Shown here: positions 1 to 8,373 of the stretch, one piece after another
Numbering within the stretch: the first letter of the stretch is position 1
Layout of the letters: each line of letters starts with the position of its first letter
Assembly (NCBI GenBank): GCA_963713545.1
Contig: CAVQME010000002.1
Coordinates: 496,001-560,000 of the forward strand
Length of the DNA: 64,000 bases
DNA from: CAVPLM01 sp963713545
GTDB taxonomy: Bacteria; Actinomycetota; Thermoleophilia; RBG-16-64-13
Direction: 5' to 3'
Notes under the pieces: model-generated
What the model was told of the DNA's origin: nothing
Seen by the model: the letters and a program-made list of their open reading frames with translations, nothing else
Databases searched by the model: none
Made by a program: the position numbers and the translations under genes

Positions 1-1432
1 CGGCAAAGCCCTGAAGCCTCCCCACCGCCACGTCTCCCAGACCGCGACGAGGGGTGTTGATCACCCGCAGGAGTGAGATGTCGTCGCCCGCGTTCAAGGT
101 GACGCGTAGGTAGGCGAGAAGGTCCTTGATCTCGGTCCGCTGGTAGAACTTGGTGCCTCCGATCACCCGGTAGCCCACGCCTTGACGCACGAGCATGTCC
201 TCCAGGACTCGGGATTGGGCGTTGACTCGGTAGAAGACGGCTACATCGGAGGCGGGTCGGTCGCGAAGCGTCTTCAGGATCTCTTCGCAGACGAGCCGGG
301 CTTCCTCGTGCTCATCCCGGCACTCCAGCACCACCACCGGCTCGCCCACACCCCGTTCACTCCAGAGGTTCTTGGCCTTGCGGCCACGATTGTGAGACAC
401 GAGAACGTTCGCCACGTCCAGGATGGTAGTGGAAGAGCGGTAGTTCTGCTCCAATTTGACCACTTTGGCGTCGGGGAAATCGTCCTCGAACCGGAGGATG
501 TTGCGGATGTCGGCCCCCCGCCACGAGTAGACCGACTGGTCGTCGTCCCCCACCACGGTCACCTGCCGGTGCTCTTCGGCCAGCAGCCTCACAAGGACAT
601 ACTGAGCCCGGTTGGTGTCCTGGTACTCGTCGACAAGGACATGACGGAAGAGATCCCTGTAGTAGCCCAGCCTTTCGGGGAACAGTTGCAGCACGTCGAC
701 CATCCGCATCAGCAGATCGTCGAAATCCAGGGCGTTGGCCTCTAAGAGCCGCGCCTGATAGCGCCGGTAGACCTGAGCGGCCACGTCCAGGTAGCCGGAG
801 AGCCCCCGATCGTCCCCACCGGTCCAAGCCCCCTCGCCGATCCAGTCGTCCCCGGAGGCTCTGTCGTTCGTGTGGGGCCGGCCACGCTCCCCTGCCCCAC
901 TCCCCCGGCCGCCCCCACGCGCCTCCGGAGCGGGCCGGAAGTCGGCGCCCCGGCGGGAGAAGTCGTCGACATCGATGAGCTTGCTCTTGGCGTCGGAGAT
1001 GAGATTCTGCAGAGCCCGAGGGGGGAAGCGCTTGCTATCGAGGCGCAGGTCGTCCATGCAGTGCTTGAGAAGACGGACGGAATCGTCCTCGTCGTAGATG
1101 GTGAAGTTGGAGCGATAGCCGAGAAGAACGGCGTCGTTGCGGAGCATACGCGCGCAGGCCGAATGGAACGTGCATACCCACATCCACCGAGATGAGGCTC
1201 CCAGAAGCGAGGCGACCCTCTCCTTCATCTCTCCGGCGGCCTTGTTGGTGAAGGTGATCGCCAGGGTCTGATGGGGCCGTATCTGCCCGCTACGGATCAG
1301 ATGGGCCAGACGATAGGTGAGTACGCGGGTCTTGCCCGAGCCCGCTCCGGCAAGGACCAGCAGTGGACCCCCACCGTGGAAGACAGCTTCGCGTTGGCTG
1401 TCGTTGAGTTCCTTGGCTAGATCAGGATCCAA
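1..1432 (-). CDS. pcrA: UvrD/PcrA-family 3'-5' DNA helicase, C-terminal part missing
   Basis: This is a superfamily 1A ATP-dependent helicase acting in nucleotide excision repair and replication-fork maintenance. Reading the minus strand gives the Walker A motif GAGSGKT about 20 residues from the start, then motif II (DEYQDTN), motif III (VVGDDDQSVYSWRGADIRN) and, at the window edge, NTPRRGLGD. About 477 residues are present of the usual 700-750, so the C-terminus lies outside the window. The in-frame cysE stop sits two codons upstream, so the only early start is TTG at 1432. The family assignment is firm; pcrA versus uvrD naming is by convention for Gram-positive relatives. Confidence 0.93.
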   Translation of the reverse strand, partial: MDPDLAKELNDSQREAVFHGGGPLLVLAGAGSGKTRVLTYRLAHLIRSGQIRPHQTLAITFTNKAAGEMKERVASLLGASSRWMWVCTFHSACARMLRNDAVLLGYRSNFTIYDEDDSVRLLKHCMDDLRLDSKRFPPRALQNLISDAKSKLIDVDDFSRRGADFRPAPEARGGGRGSGAGERGRPHTNDRASGDDWIGEGAWTGGDDRGLSGYLDVAAQVYRRYQARLLEANALDFDDLLMRMVDVLQLFPERLGYYRDLFRHVLVDEYQDTNRAQYVLVRLLAEEHRQVTVVGDDDQSVYSWRGADIRNILRFEDDFPDAKVVKLEQNYRSSTTILDVANVLVSHNRGRKAKNLWSERGVGEPVVVLECRDEHEEARLVCEEILKTLRDRPASDVAVFYRVNAQSRVLEDMLVRQGVGYRVIGGTKFYQRTEIKDLLAYLRVTLNAGDDISLLRVINTPRRGLGDVAVGRLQGFA

Positions 1433-1435
1433 CGA

Positions 1436-2314
1436 TCAGATCTCGGGCGTACCCTCGAGCCGGACCGGATCGCAAGGTACCTCTGCCGCTGGCAGAGGCC
1501 GGCGGGTGCGCCGACGTTTGGGCGGGGCCTGGGGCTCGGCGGCTTCGGAAGCTATGCTCGCGGCTCGCAGTTCTTCCAGCTCGTTCTCCAACTGCACCAC
1601 CCTGCGCACCAGGCACTTCATCGCCTCCGCGACCGGGTCGGGAAGGTGTGTGTAGTCGATGTCGGGGATCCCGATCTTTGCTCCACCCATGATCACCGTG
1701 CGACCCGGATTGCCCACGACGGTTGAATCGGGAGGCACGTCCTGTACCACGATACTGCCGGCGCCGACCTTGACGTTGTCTCCCAGGACGATCGACCCCA
1801 GGAGTTGGGAGCCGGCTCCGATGACCGCGTTGTCGCCCACAGTCGGGTGGCGTTTGCCCGTCTCCTTGCCCGTCCCGCCAAGGGTCACTCCTTGGTAGAT
1901 GGTGACGTTTTGCCCGACTTCCGCGGTCTCACCGATGACGACCCCTGCCCCGTGATCGATGAAGAGACCCTCCCCCAGAGTCGCTCCCGGGTGGATCTCG
2001 ATGCCCGTGAAGAACCGGCCCAACTGAGAGATCAGCCGGGGCGCGACGGGCACCTGCCGCTGCCAGAGCGTGTGGGAAAGCCTGTGGACCCATAGGGCGT
2101 GAAGCCCCGGATAGCAGGAGATGATCTCCAGATCGTTCCGGGCGGCGGGGTCGCGTTCCTTGATGGCCTGGATGTCACGCTTCATGATCGCGCTCAGCCT
2201 CTTCCCCCGGGTGGTGAAGCGCAGGAACGCGTAGGCGCCACCGGCCATGGCCAGAACTGTCATGGGGAAAGAACCACGCCGGGCGCAGGCGTCTTCCCTG
2301 GTCAGTGCGCTCAT
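1436..2314 (-). CDS. cysE: Serine O-acetyltransferase
   Basis: This enzyme transfers an acetyl group from acetyl-CoA to L-serine, the first step of cysteine synthesis. The left-handed beta-helix hexapeptide repeats are clear, including IEIHPGATLGEGLFIDHG, VVIGETAEVG and GVTLGGTGKETGKRHPTVG, which carry the active-site histidines. At 292 residues it is of the short EpsC type with an added basic, proline-rich C-terminal tail of about 45 residues that is not part of the catalytic fold. Its ATG overlaps the larE stop as ATGA, so the two are probably translationally coupled. The first 17-40 residues are poorly conserved and the true start could be internal. Confidence 0.93.
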   Translation of the reverse strand: MSALTREDACARRGSFPMTVLAMAGGAYAFLRFTTRGKRLSAIMKRDIQAIKERDPAARNDLEIISCYPGLHALWVHRLSHTLWQRQVPVAPRLISQLGRFFTGIEIHPGATLGEGLFIDHGAGVVIGETAEVGQNVTIYQGVTLGGTGKETGKRHPTVGDNAVIGAGSQLLGSIVLGDNVKVGAGSIVVQDVPPDSTVVGNPGRTVIMGGAKIGIPDIDYTHLPDPVAEAMKCLVRRVVQLENELEELRAASIASEAAEPQAPPKRRRTRRPLPAAEVPCDPVRLEGTPEI

Positions 2315-3150
2315 CCGCCCTCCTCCATCCCGGTCTTCTGTCCGAGCGCCTCGTTCATGCTGCCGCTGCGGAAGCCTTCCAGGTCCAGGGCCACATAGGT
2401 ATAGCCCAACTCACGCAGAGAGCTTACGATAGCACGCCGTGCGGACTCCTCGACCGCACGGGCGATGCTGTCTGTGGGCACCTCGATCCGCGCCATATCC
2501 CCGTGATGCCGGACCCGGCAGAGGCCAAACCCGAGTTCCCTGAGACGGCGCTCGGCAGCTGCCACGACCTGCAGGTCGGCAGCCGTGATCTCCTCGCCAT
2601 ACGGGAAGCGCGAGGACAGACAGGGCGACGCGGGGACCGACCAGTTGGTCAACCCCAGCTGCCGGGCCAGATCGCGCACCTCCTGCTTTCCAATCCCCGC
2701 CTCGGCCAGCGGACTGACGACCCCGAGCTCCATTCCCGCTCTGATGCCCGGCCTGTAGTCCGCCTGGTCGTCCCGGTTGGCCCCGTCGGCGACGGTCCGC
2801 AATCCCTCACGGTGGGCGATCTCGATCAACCTGCCATACATCTCGCGGCGGCAGAGGTAGCAGCGTTCGGGAGGGTTGGCGGCAAAGCCCGGCACTGCCA
2901 GCTCGTGGGTATCGATGACCCTGTGTCTCGCCCCCAGCAGCGCCGCGATCTCCCGCGCGGCCTCCAACTCCTCAGCTGTGTGGACATCACCGTGTGCTGT
3001 CACGGCAAGAACGTGCTCACGACCCAGTTCGTCGAGGGCCAGTCTGAGCAGCAGGGTCGAGTCGACGCCGCCCGAAAACGCAACCAGCAGCGACCCCTCC
3101 TCGCGGATGAGAGCCCGGACCTTTTCCAGAGCCTTCTGGCTATCGCTCAT
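2311..3150 (-). CDS. larE: LarE-type ATP-dependent sulfur transferase
   Basis: LarE is a PP-loop ATP pyrophosphatase that transfers sulfur to pyridinium-3,5-biscarboxylic acid mononucleotide during synthesis of the nickel-pincer cofactor of lactate racemase. The PP-loop SGGVDS is near residue 26. Three cysteines stand out: the pair in CYLCRR (about 97 and 100) and one in PCLSSRF (about 177). One-cysteine LarE proteins sacrifice the last residue; forms with three cysteines have been reported to carry a [4Fe-4S] cluster, and this protein fits that class by inference. The ATG at 3150 is preferred; GTG at 3186 is an alternative with a longer overlap into the ThiF-like gene. LarB and LarC are not in the window. 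Confidence 0.85.
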   Translation of the reverse strand: MSDSQKALEKVRALIREEGSLLVAFSGGVDSTLLLRLALDELGREHVLAVTAHGDVHTAEELEAAREIAALLGARHRVIDTHELAVPGFAANPPERCYLCRREMYGRLIEIAHREGLRTVADGANRDDQADYRPGIRAGMELGVVSPLAEAGIGKQEVRDLARQLGLTNWSVPASPCLSSRFPYGEEITAADLQVVAAAERRLRELGFGLCRVRHHGDMARIEVPTDSIARAVEESARRAIVSSLRELGYTYVALDLEGFRSGSMNEALGQKTGMEEGG

Positions 3151-3940
3151 CTGCACCCGTAAGGAGCCCGCTGCCACAGCAGACACAGTCGGGATCTCGA
3201 GGCACTTCCAGCTTATCGAACGTTACATCCCAGAGATCCACCACCAGTAGGTGTCGGTTTCGGGTACCAGGGTCTACCAGCAGCTTGACCACCTCGGTCG
3301 CCTCGACGCTGGCGATCAGGGCGACCACGGTGTTCAGCACCCCTGCCACGTCTGCGGTGGGCGACTGCTCCCGGCCGGGAAGCTCGCGGATGAGGCAGCG
3401 CAAACAGGGCCCATCGCCGGGGACGATGGTCATGGTCATACCGCTCGACCCGATCACGCCACCATAGACCCAGGACACGCCCTGGCGGACCGCGTAGTCG
3501 TTCAGCGCGAAGCGGGTGGGGAAGTTGTCGGTCCCGTCGACAAGAAGATCGAGGCCGGCGGCGAACTCGGGAAGTGTCTCCGCGGTAATGGTGGTCGTGA
3601 GGGGCTCCACCGTCACGTCGCTGTTGATGGCCCGAAGGTGAGCCGCCGCAGCCTCGGCCTTGGGAACGCGCCGGGCCACGTCGTCCTCGGTGAAGAGCAC
3701 CTGGCGGTGCAGATTATGCAGTTCCGGGTAGTCCCGGTCGGCGATACGGAGATGACCGATCCCCGCACGGACAAGGTTGTTAGCGATGTTCGAGCCCAGC
3801 GCCCCGCAGCCGACCAGCCCGACTCGGGCGGCGGCCAGCTTCTCCTGGCCTTCCCGGCCGATGCGAGAGACGAGTATCTGCCGGCTATAGCGGTAGAGAG
3901 GATCGGCGGAATCGTTGGGATCGTATGGTGTCGGGTCCAA
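3140..3940 (-). CDS. ThiF/MoeB-family E1-like adenylyltransferase
   Basis: Proteins of this family adenylate the C-terminal glycine of a ubiquitin-like sulfur carrier (MoaD or ThiS). The N-terminal YSRQILVSRIGREGQ segment, the nucleotide-binding GCGALGSN motif, the acidic DGTDNFPTR loop, and zinc cysteine pairs CLRC and CVCC are all present, at the normal length of 266 residues. It starts at TTG 3940 behind AGGAGGCG and overlaps larE by 11 bases. Sitting between a LytR-like gene and larE/cysE, it may serve molybdopterin, thiamine or another sulfur-transfer route; no carrier gene is adjacent, so the exact partner is unknown. Confidence 0.88.
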   Translation of the reverse strand: MDPTPYDPNDSADPLYRYSRQILVSRIGREGQEKLAAARVGLVGCGALGSNIANNLVRAGIGHLRIADRDYPELHNLHRQVLFTEDDVARRVPKAEAAAAHLRAINSDVTVEPLTTTITAETLPEFAAGLDLLVDGTDNFPTRFALNDYAVRQGVSWVYGGVIGSSGMTMTIVPGDGPCLRCLIRELPGREQSPTADVAGVLNTVVALIASVEATEVVKLLVDPGTRNRHLLVVDLWDVTFDKLEVPRDPDCVCCGSGLLTGADER

Positions 3941-3949
3941 AGTCGCCTC

Positions 3950-4576
3950 CTAGCCCGTCGCGTCCGTCTCACTGGACGCCGGTGGGATGAAATCCTTTCC
4001 CACCACCACTATCAGGCGACCCGGCTCGAGAGAGCCGTCTTCCTCGATCTTCCCCACCCCAAGGACCTCGCGCACTTGCTCGGCCGCCGCGGAGGCATCC
4101 GGCCCGCTGATGATCCGGGTGGTCCTCACATCGGGAAAGTCCTCGGCGTTGCGGAAGGGCAGCAGCTCGTACCCCAAGGGCTCCAGCATTCCGCCCGCCT
4201 GCTGAGCCACACCCACCACTCCGGAGCCGTTCTGCACTTCCACGGTCACCGCGGTACCCGAAGCTTCGCCGCCCAGCAAGGCTCGTGCCTGCTGGAGATC
4301 GGGCTCGAAGTACTCGAACCCCACCCCCTCGACAGTCTTGCCGGGAAGCACTTCCTCCGTCCAGGCAGCCCCGGCGGCCGCTCCGGCCGCCCGCTCGACG
4401 GCAGCACGGAAGACTTCCGGATCTCCGGTCATCTCCAGCTGGTCCCAAGTAGCAGAACCACCGCCCGCAGCAGAGGCGCCCATGAGAGCTACCACCGCTT
4501 CCGCGGCCCTAGCGGCGCCGCCAGCCGTGAGCCTCGAGCTCGGCGGGCAGGGAGCCTCCCAGCCCCTGCTGGGCAA
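3950..4576 (-). CDS. LytR_C-domain protein, downstream half of a frameshifted gene
   Basis: This frame encodes the C-terminal half of a LytR-related protein. The last 90 residues match the LytR C-terminal domain pattern, including VTVEVQNGSGVVGVAQQAG and RLIVVVGKDF. The first roughly 15 residues of this open frame are not real coding sequence, because the preceding gene still reads in its own frame there. Removing one G from the GG near 4532 joins the two frames into one protein reading ...PAELE-LTAGGAARAAEAVV.... The region is either one gene broken by a single-base insertion or a sequencing error; a separately translated protein is less likely since no good ribosome site precedes it. Confidence 0.6.
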   Translation of the reverse strand: MPSRGWEAPCPPSSRLTAGGAARAAEAVVALMGASAAGGGSATWDQLEMTGDPEVFRAAVERAAGAAAGAAWTEEVLPGKTVEGVGFEYFEPDLQQARALLGGEASGTAVTVEVQNGSGVVGVAQQAGGMLEPLGYELLPFRNAEDFPDVRTTRIISGPDASAAAEQVREVLGVGKIEEDGSLEPGRLIVVVGKDFIPPASSETDATG

Positions 4577-5228
4577 GCGCCGCTTGCAGGTCCGGCCACT
4601 GGACCGAGGCGATGGCCCCGGGATTCACGCCCAGTTCTTGAGCGAGCGCCTCTCTCAGCACCTGCTCCTCGGTCGAGGCCCGAAGCTCGGCCAGGGTCCT
4701 GAAGCCGTTCCCCGTCTTGAGGAGCGTGTTCCCAGGCATGGCCAGGGCGAGACCGCCTTCCCCGCTCGGGAGCAGCATCACCACAGCCGGCGTCGTCTCC
4801 TCCTGCTCGAAGAACAGCATGCTGCTACCGTCTGCCGGTACAGCAGCGACCGTCGTCGAGGTGGTCTCTGCCCCGCCGGCGCTCTCTGGACCGCCGAGGA
4901 AGACGAAGAGAGCCACGATCACCAGGATCAGGATGACCACCGGTCCGGCTACCCACGAAAGTCGCGTGATGTTCTTCCGACGCCGGGCGACCCGCCGGGC
5001 GGAGCGGCGTTCGGTCCGGTGGCTGTGCGCGGACCCAGACCTGCGCTCCGCCGAAGCCCCAGCTTCCGCCGACGGGGGACGCTCGGGCGGCAAAAGGCGC
5101 TCGGCGGCGGAGGTCGGCTCCGTGGACGAGGAGCGCCTCTCGGTGGAGGCGCCGTCGGAAGCGGGAGTGCCTCTACCGGTTCCTATGTCGTCGCTCATCG
5201 ACCGCTCTCGCTCATCGAGGGTCCCCAC
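4509..5228 (-). CDS. LytR-type membrane protein, upstream half of a frameshifted gene
   Basis: This frame encodes a charged, Ser-rich cytoplasmic tail of about 85 residues, one membrane segment (SWVAGPVVILILVIVALF), a short Thr-rich spacer and a partial LCP-like extracellular segment. It ends at a TAG shortly after PAELEAHGWRRR, where the neighbouring frame takes over. LCP proteins attach wall polymers to peptidoglycan, but the catalytic Arg/Asp set of a full LCP domain is not visible, so activity is doubtful even if the frame is repaired. The GTG directly after the nadD stop and the ATG at 5198 are both possible starts. Confidence 0.6.
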   Translation of the reverse strand: MGTLDERERSMSDDIGTGRGTPASDGASTERRSSSTEPTSAAERLLPPERPPSAEAGASAERRSGSAHSHRTERRSARRVARRRKNITRLSWVAGPVVILILVIVALFVFLGGPESAGGAETTSTTVAAVPADGSSMLFFEQEETTPAVVMLLPSGEGGLALAMPGNTLLKTGNGFRTLAELRASTEEQVLREALAQELGVNPGAIASVQWPDLQAALAQQGLGGSLPAELEAHGWRRR

Positions 5229-5930
5229 TCATCGGCCGCTGTCACTCCCTGCCCCGGTCGGGTCCGCAGGCGCGGCATAGGATCCGGCCTTCTCGATCAA
5301 CTGCGCCACCGCGTCGGGAACCAGATAGCGGATAGGTTTCCCCGCGGCCAGGCGCTCGCGGATCATGCTGGAGGAGATCGCCAGGGCAGGGATCTCCATG
5401 GCCTTGACTCGGGCCTCGGGACCGGCCCCGGCCACCGCTGGGCCGAGCTTCTCGAAGACACCCGCAAGGCGGGAAAGGTCGTAGCCCGGGCGGGTGGCCG
5501 CGATCAACGTGCACAGCTCCAGCACCCTGGTTGGAGCCTTCCAGGTGAGGATGTCGAGCACAGCGTCGGCCCCGGTGATGAAGAACACCTGCGTATCCGG
5601 ACCAAACACATCCACCACGTGTTCAAGCGTGTCCACCGTATAGCCCACCTGCTCGCGGTCGATCTCATAGCGCGATACCGAGAAACGGGGATGGCTGGCG
5701 GTGGCTACGCAGGCGAGCAGATAGCGGAACTCCGCGGGAGCGAGCTGCCGGGTCTTGTGAGGAGGGTTGCCCGCAGGCATAAAGACCACCTCATGGAGGC
5801 CGAACTGCATCAGGGCCTCCTCCGCCGTGACCAGATGCGCGATGTGGATCGGGTCGAAGGCGCCTCCCATGATCCCCAGGCGCGTCCCTGCGCGGCGGCT
5901 CAGCCGGTAAAGAGGGTCTTGCTCGTCCAT
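5229..5930 (-). CDS. nadD: Nicotinate-mononucleotide adenylyltransferase
   Basis: NadD joins ATP and nicotinate mononucleotide to form deamido-NAD in NAD biosynthesis. The nucleotidyltransferase signature GIMGGAFDPIHIAHL with its paired histidines is near residue 20, followed by MPAGNPPHK and the ISSSMIR motif that binds the ATP phosphates. At 233 residues it is slightly longer than average because of a short Ala/Gly-rich tail. The obgE-proB-proA-nadD order is widespread in Gram-positive bacteria. Deamido-NAD is also the substrate of LarB, which is of interest because larE lies three genes downstream, but that link is only positional. Confidence 0.95.
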   Translation of the reverse strand: MDEQDPLYRLSRRAGTRLGIMGGAFDPIHIAHLVTAEEALMQFGLHEVVFMPAGNPPHKTRQLAPAEFRYLLACVATASHPRFSVSRYEIDREQVGYTVDTLEHVVDVFGPDTQVFFITGADAVLDILTWKAPTRVLELCTLIAATRPGYDLSRLAGVFEKLGPAVAGAGPEARVKAMEIPALAISSSMIRERLAAGKPIRYLVPDAVAQLIEKAGSYAAPADPTGAGSDSGR

Positions 5931-5966
5931 ATCTACTCCGCCACCCCAGGCTGGTCCGCCAGGGGT

Positions 5967-7220
5967 CTAGCGGATGTGACCCCTGCCGGTGACCACATAT
6001 TTGGTCGACGTCAGCTCCCGAAGCGCCAACGGGCCCCGAGCATGCAGCTTCTGTGTGGAGATGCCGATCTCGGCGCCCAAGCCGAACACACCCCCATCGG
6101 TGAACCGGGTGGAAGCGTTGATGTAGATCGCAGCCGCGTCGACGGCCTCGGCGAACCGACGGCTTGCCTCCAGGTCCTGTGTGATGATCGCCTCCGAATG
6201 CCCCGTGCCATACTGAGAGATGTGCTCGATGGCTTCTTCGAGCCCCCCGACCACCTTGACCGCCATCTCCAGATCGAGGAACTCGGTGGCGTAGTGCTTG
6301 TCGGTAGCCCGCAGGAGCTTGAGCTCGGTCTCCCCCACCAGGTCGCGCGTGCGGGCATCGACGTACAGCTTCACCTTGCGCTCGTGCAGGGCTTTCAACA
6401 CCACCGGGAGGAACTCGGCGGCGACCGCCTCGTGCACGAGCAGCGTCTCTGCCGCGTTACAGACACCCGGCCGCTGGCACTTGGCGTTGATGGTGATCTC
6501 CAGCGCTTGTCTGAGGTCCGCGTCTTCGTCCACATAGACGTGGCAGTTTCCACCGGCCGCGTAGATAACGGGGATCTTGGAATGCTCAAGCAGGAACTCC
6601 TTCAGCGCTTCGCCGCCCCGCGGGATGACCAGATCGATCTGGTCGCGAAGCTGTAGCAGATCCACCAGAGCCTCCCTGTCCCTGCTGGCCACAAACTGGA
6701 TGCAATCGCCGGGCAGATCGGCCTCGAGAGCAGCCCCCGTGATGACCTCGGCCAGGATCCGGTTGGAGCGGTAGGAGTCGCTGCCCCCGCGCAAGACCAC
6801 GGAATTGCCGGTCTTGATGCAGAGAGCGGCGGCGTCGACGGTGACGTTGGGGCGGGCCTCGTAAACCACGGCGATCACCCCGAAGGGTACGCGGACCTTC
6901 TCGATCTGCAGGCCTTCGGGAGTGCGCCAGCCCTCGACCACCTGGCCGACCGGGTCCGGGAGCGCGGCGATGTCGAGAAGGCTCCGGGCGATACCTCGCA
7001 GCCGCTGTTCGTCCAGCATCAGGCGGTCGATCAGCGCCGCCGAAAGGCCTTTCTTCCGGCCTTCGACAACGTCTTCGGCATTCTCGACCAGGATCTCCTG
7101 CGCGCGGCGCTCGAGCGCCTCCGACATAGCGATCAGCGCCCGGTTCTTCTCAGCCGACGAAGCTACGGCCAGACACCGAGAGGCCCGCTTGGCGTTCGTG
7201 GCAAGCTCTCTTGTCTTCAA
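5967..7220 (-). CDS. proA: Glutamate-5-semialdehyde dehydrogenase (gamma-glutamyl phosphate reductase)
   Basis: ProA reduces gamma-glutamyl phosphate to glutamate semialdehyde with NADPH, the second step of proline synthesis. The catalytic cysteine lies in KCQRPGVCNAAETLL, and the motifs RPNVTVDAAALCIKTGN and GGVFGLGAEIGIST are typical of the family. Length is 417 residues, as expected. Translation starts at TTG 7220 behind a GGAGGGG Shine-Dalgarno about 3 bases upstream. It lies 33 bases downstream of proB in the same transcription unit. Confidence 0.96.
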   Translation of the reverse strand: MKTRELATNAKRASRCLAVASSAEKNRALIAMSEALERRAQEILVENAEDVVEGRKKGLSAALIDRLMLDEQRLRGIARSLLDIAALPDPVGQVVEGWRTPEGLQIEKVRVPFGVIAVVYEARPNVTVDAAALCIKTGNSVVLRGGSDSYRSNRILAEVITGAALEADLPGDCIQFVASRDREALVDLLQLRDQIDLVIPRGGEALKEFLLEHSKIPVIYAAGGNCHVYVDEDADLRQALEITINAKCQRPGVCNAAETLLVHEAVAAEFLPVVLKALHERKVKLYVDARTRDLVGETELKLLRATDKHYATEFLDLEMAVKVVGGLEEAIEHISQYGTGHSEAIITQDLEASRRFAEAVDAAAIYINASTRFTDGGVFGLGAEIGISTQKLHARGPLALRELTSTKYVVTGRGHIR

Positions 7221-7253
7221 TTCCCCTCCAGATCCTTCAACACGTCGCGTCTG

Positions 7254-8363
7254 TCAACACACCAACACCAGATAGTCCCTGTGGATGGCCTCCGGAGAGG
7301 CCTGGGGAAGCAGTTTCACCACCTTGCTGCTGTGGAGCCCCTTCACCCGGTCCAGCTCCTCTCTCGAGTAGCCGGTCAGGCCCTTGGCCAGTTCGCTGCC
7401 GGTCTCGTCGACCACCATGACCGCGTCACCGGCCATGAAGTCGCCCTCCGTAGCCACGACCCCTACGGGGAGCAGGCTGCCCCTGCCCTGCAGGGCCTTG
7501 GCGGCCCCTTCGTCCACCACCACCCTGCCTCGGGCCGGCTTGCCGTACAGTAGCCACAGCTTGTAGTCGGGGAGACCCAGGGCGCGAGCAGGGAACCGAG
7601 TCCCTATCCGGTCGCCGGCCAGACAGGCCTTGATGACCCCCGGCAAAGTGCCCCTGGCGATCACGGTCTCGACCCCACCGCTCGTGGCGATACGGGCGCT
7701 GTTCACCTTGCTCCCCATGCCCCCCGAGCCGTAGGTCCCCCCCGATCCTATCCGCACGCACTCCAGTTGGCTCACGTCGGCGACGGTGTCGATGAGCCGG
7801 GCGTCGCTGTCCTCCTTGGGATCGGCCGTGTAGAGCCCGTCTGTATCGGTGAGGAGTATCAGCATGTGGGCTTTGACGAGAAGCGCGACCTGCGCCGCAA
7901 GAGCGTCGTTGTCACCGAAGCAGAGCTCGTCGGTCGACGTGGTGTCGTTCTCGTTGATGATAGGCACCACCTTCCAGTCCAGCAGACGCCTCAAGGTGTT
8001 GCGGGCGTTGAGATACTGGGTCCGTGCCGCCACATCGAACGCCGTGAGCAATACCTGGGCTGTGATGACCTCCTCGTGGGCGAACAGCTCGGTGTAGATG
8101 TGGAACAGACGTCCCTGGCCTACAGCCGCGGCCGCTTGGAGGTCCACCACTTCCACCGGCCTGCGCTTGCGCCTGAGCACTCCCATGCCGGAGGAGACGG
8201 CACCGGAAGAGACCACAAGCATCCTGTTCCCCTGCGCCTGCAACTCGCATATCTCGGCCACGAGACCGGCTACGGGGTCCAGTCGGAACGTGCCCCGCTC
8301 GCTCGTGAGCGTGCTGGAACCTATCTTGACTACTACGGTCTTGCCTGAGCGCTTGGCCGCCAC
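7254..8363 (-). CDS. proB: Glutamate 5-kinase with PUA domain
   Basis: ProB phosphorylates glutamate to begin proline synthesis and is normally feedback-inhibited by proline. An amino-acid kinase domain fills about the first 260 residues (VVKIGSSTLT, VSSGAVSSGMGVL, INENDTTSTDEL, GTYGSGGMGSKV), and a C-terminal PUA domain follows, with RGSLLPVGVVATEGDF. The full length of 369 residues is normal. GTG at 8363 is the start, preceded by AGGGGTGAG just after the obgE stop, so obgE and proB are probably co-transcribed. Confidence 0.96.
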   Translation of the reverse strand: MAAKRSGKTVVVKIGSSTLTSERGTFRLDPVAGLVAEICELQAQGNRMLVVSSGAVSSGMGVLRRKRRPVEVVDLQAAAAVGQGRLFHIYTELFAHEEVITAQVLLTAFDVAARTQYLNARNTLRRLLDWKVVPIINENDTTSTDELCFGDNDALAAQVALLVKAHMLILLTDTDGLYTADPKEDSDARLIDTVADVSQLECVRIGSGGTYGSGGMGSKVNSARIATSGGVETVIARGTLPGVIKACLAGDRIGTRFPARALGLPDYKLWLLYGKPARGRVVVDEGAAKALQGRGSLLPVGVVATEGDFMAGDAVMVVDETGSELAKGLTGYSREELDRVKGLHSSKVVKLLPQASPEAIHRDYLVLVC

Positions 8364-8373
8364 GTGCTCACCC

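Noticed and set aside
4338..6656. A 772-residue open frame on the plus strand
   Set aside because: It lies antisense to the LytR-like, nadD and proA genes, shows no recognisable domain, and its composition is what GC-rich antisense frames give. The same holds for other long antisense frames such as 2305-3162 and 25178-27022.
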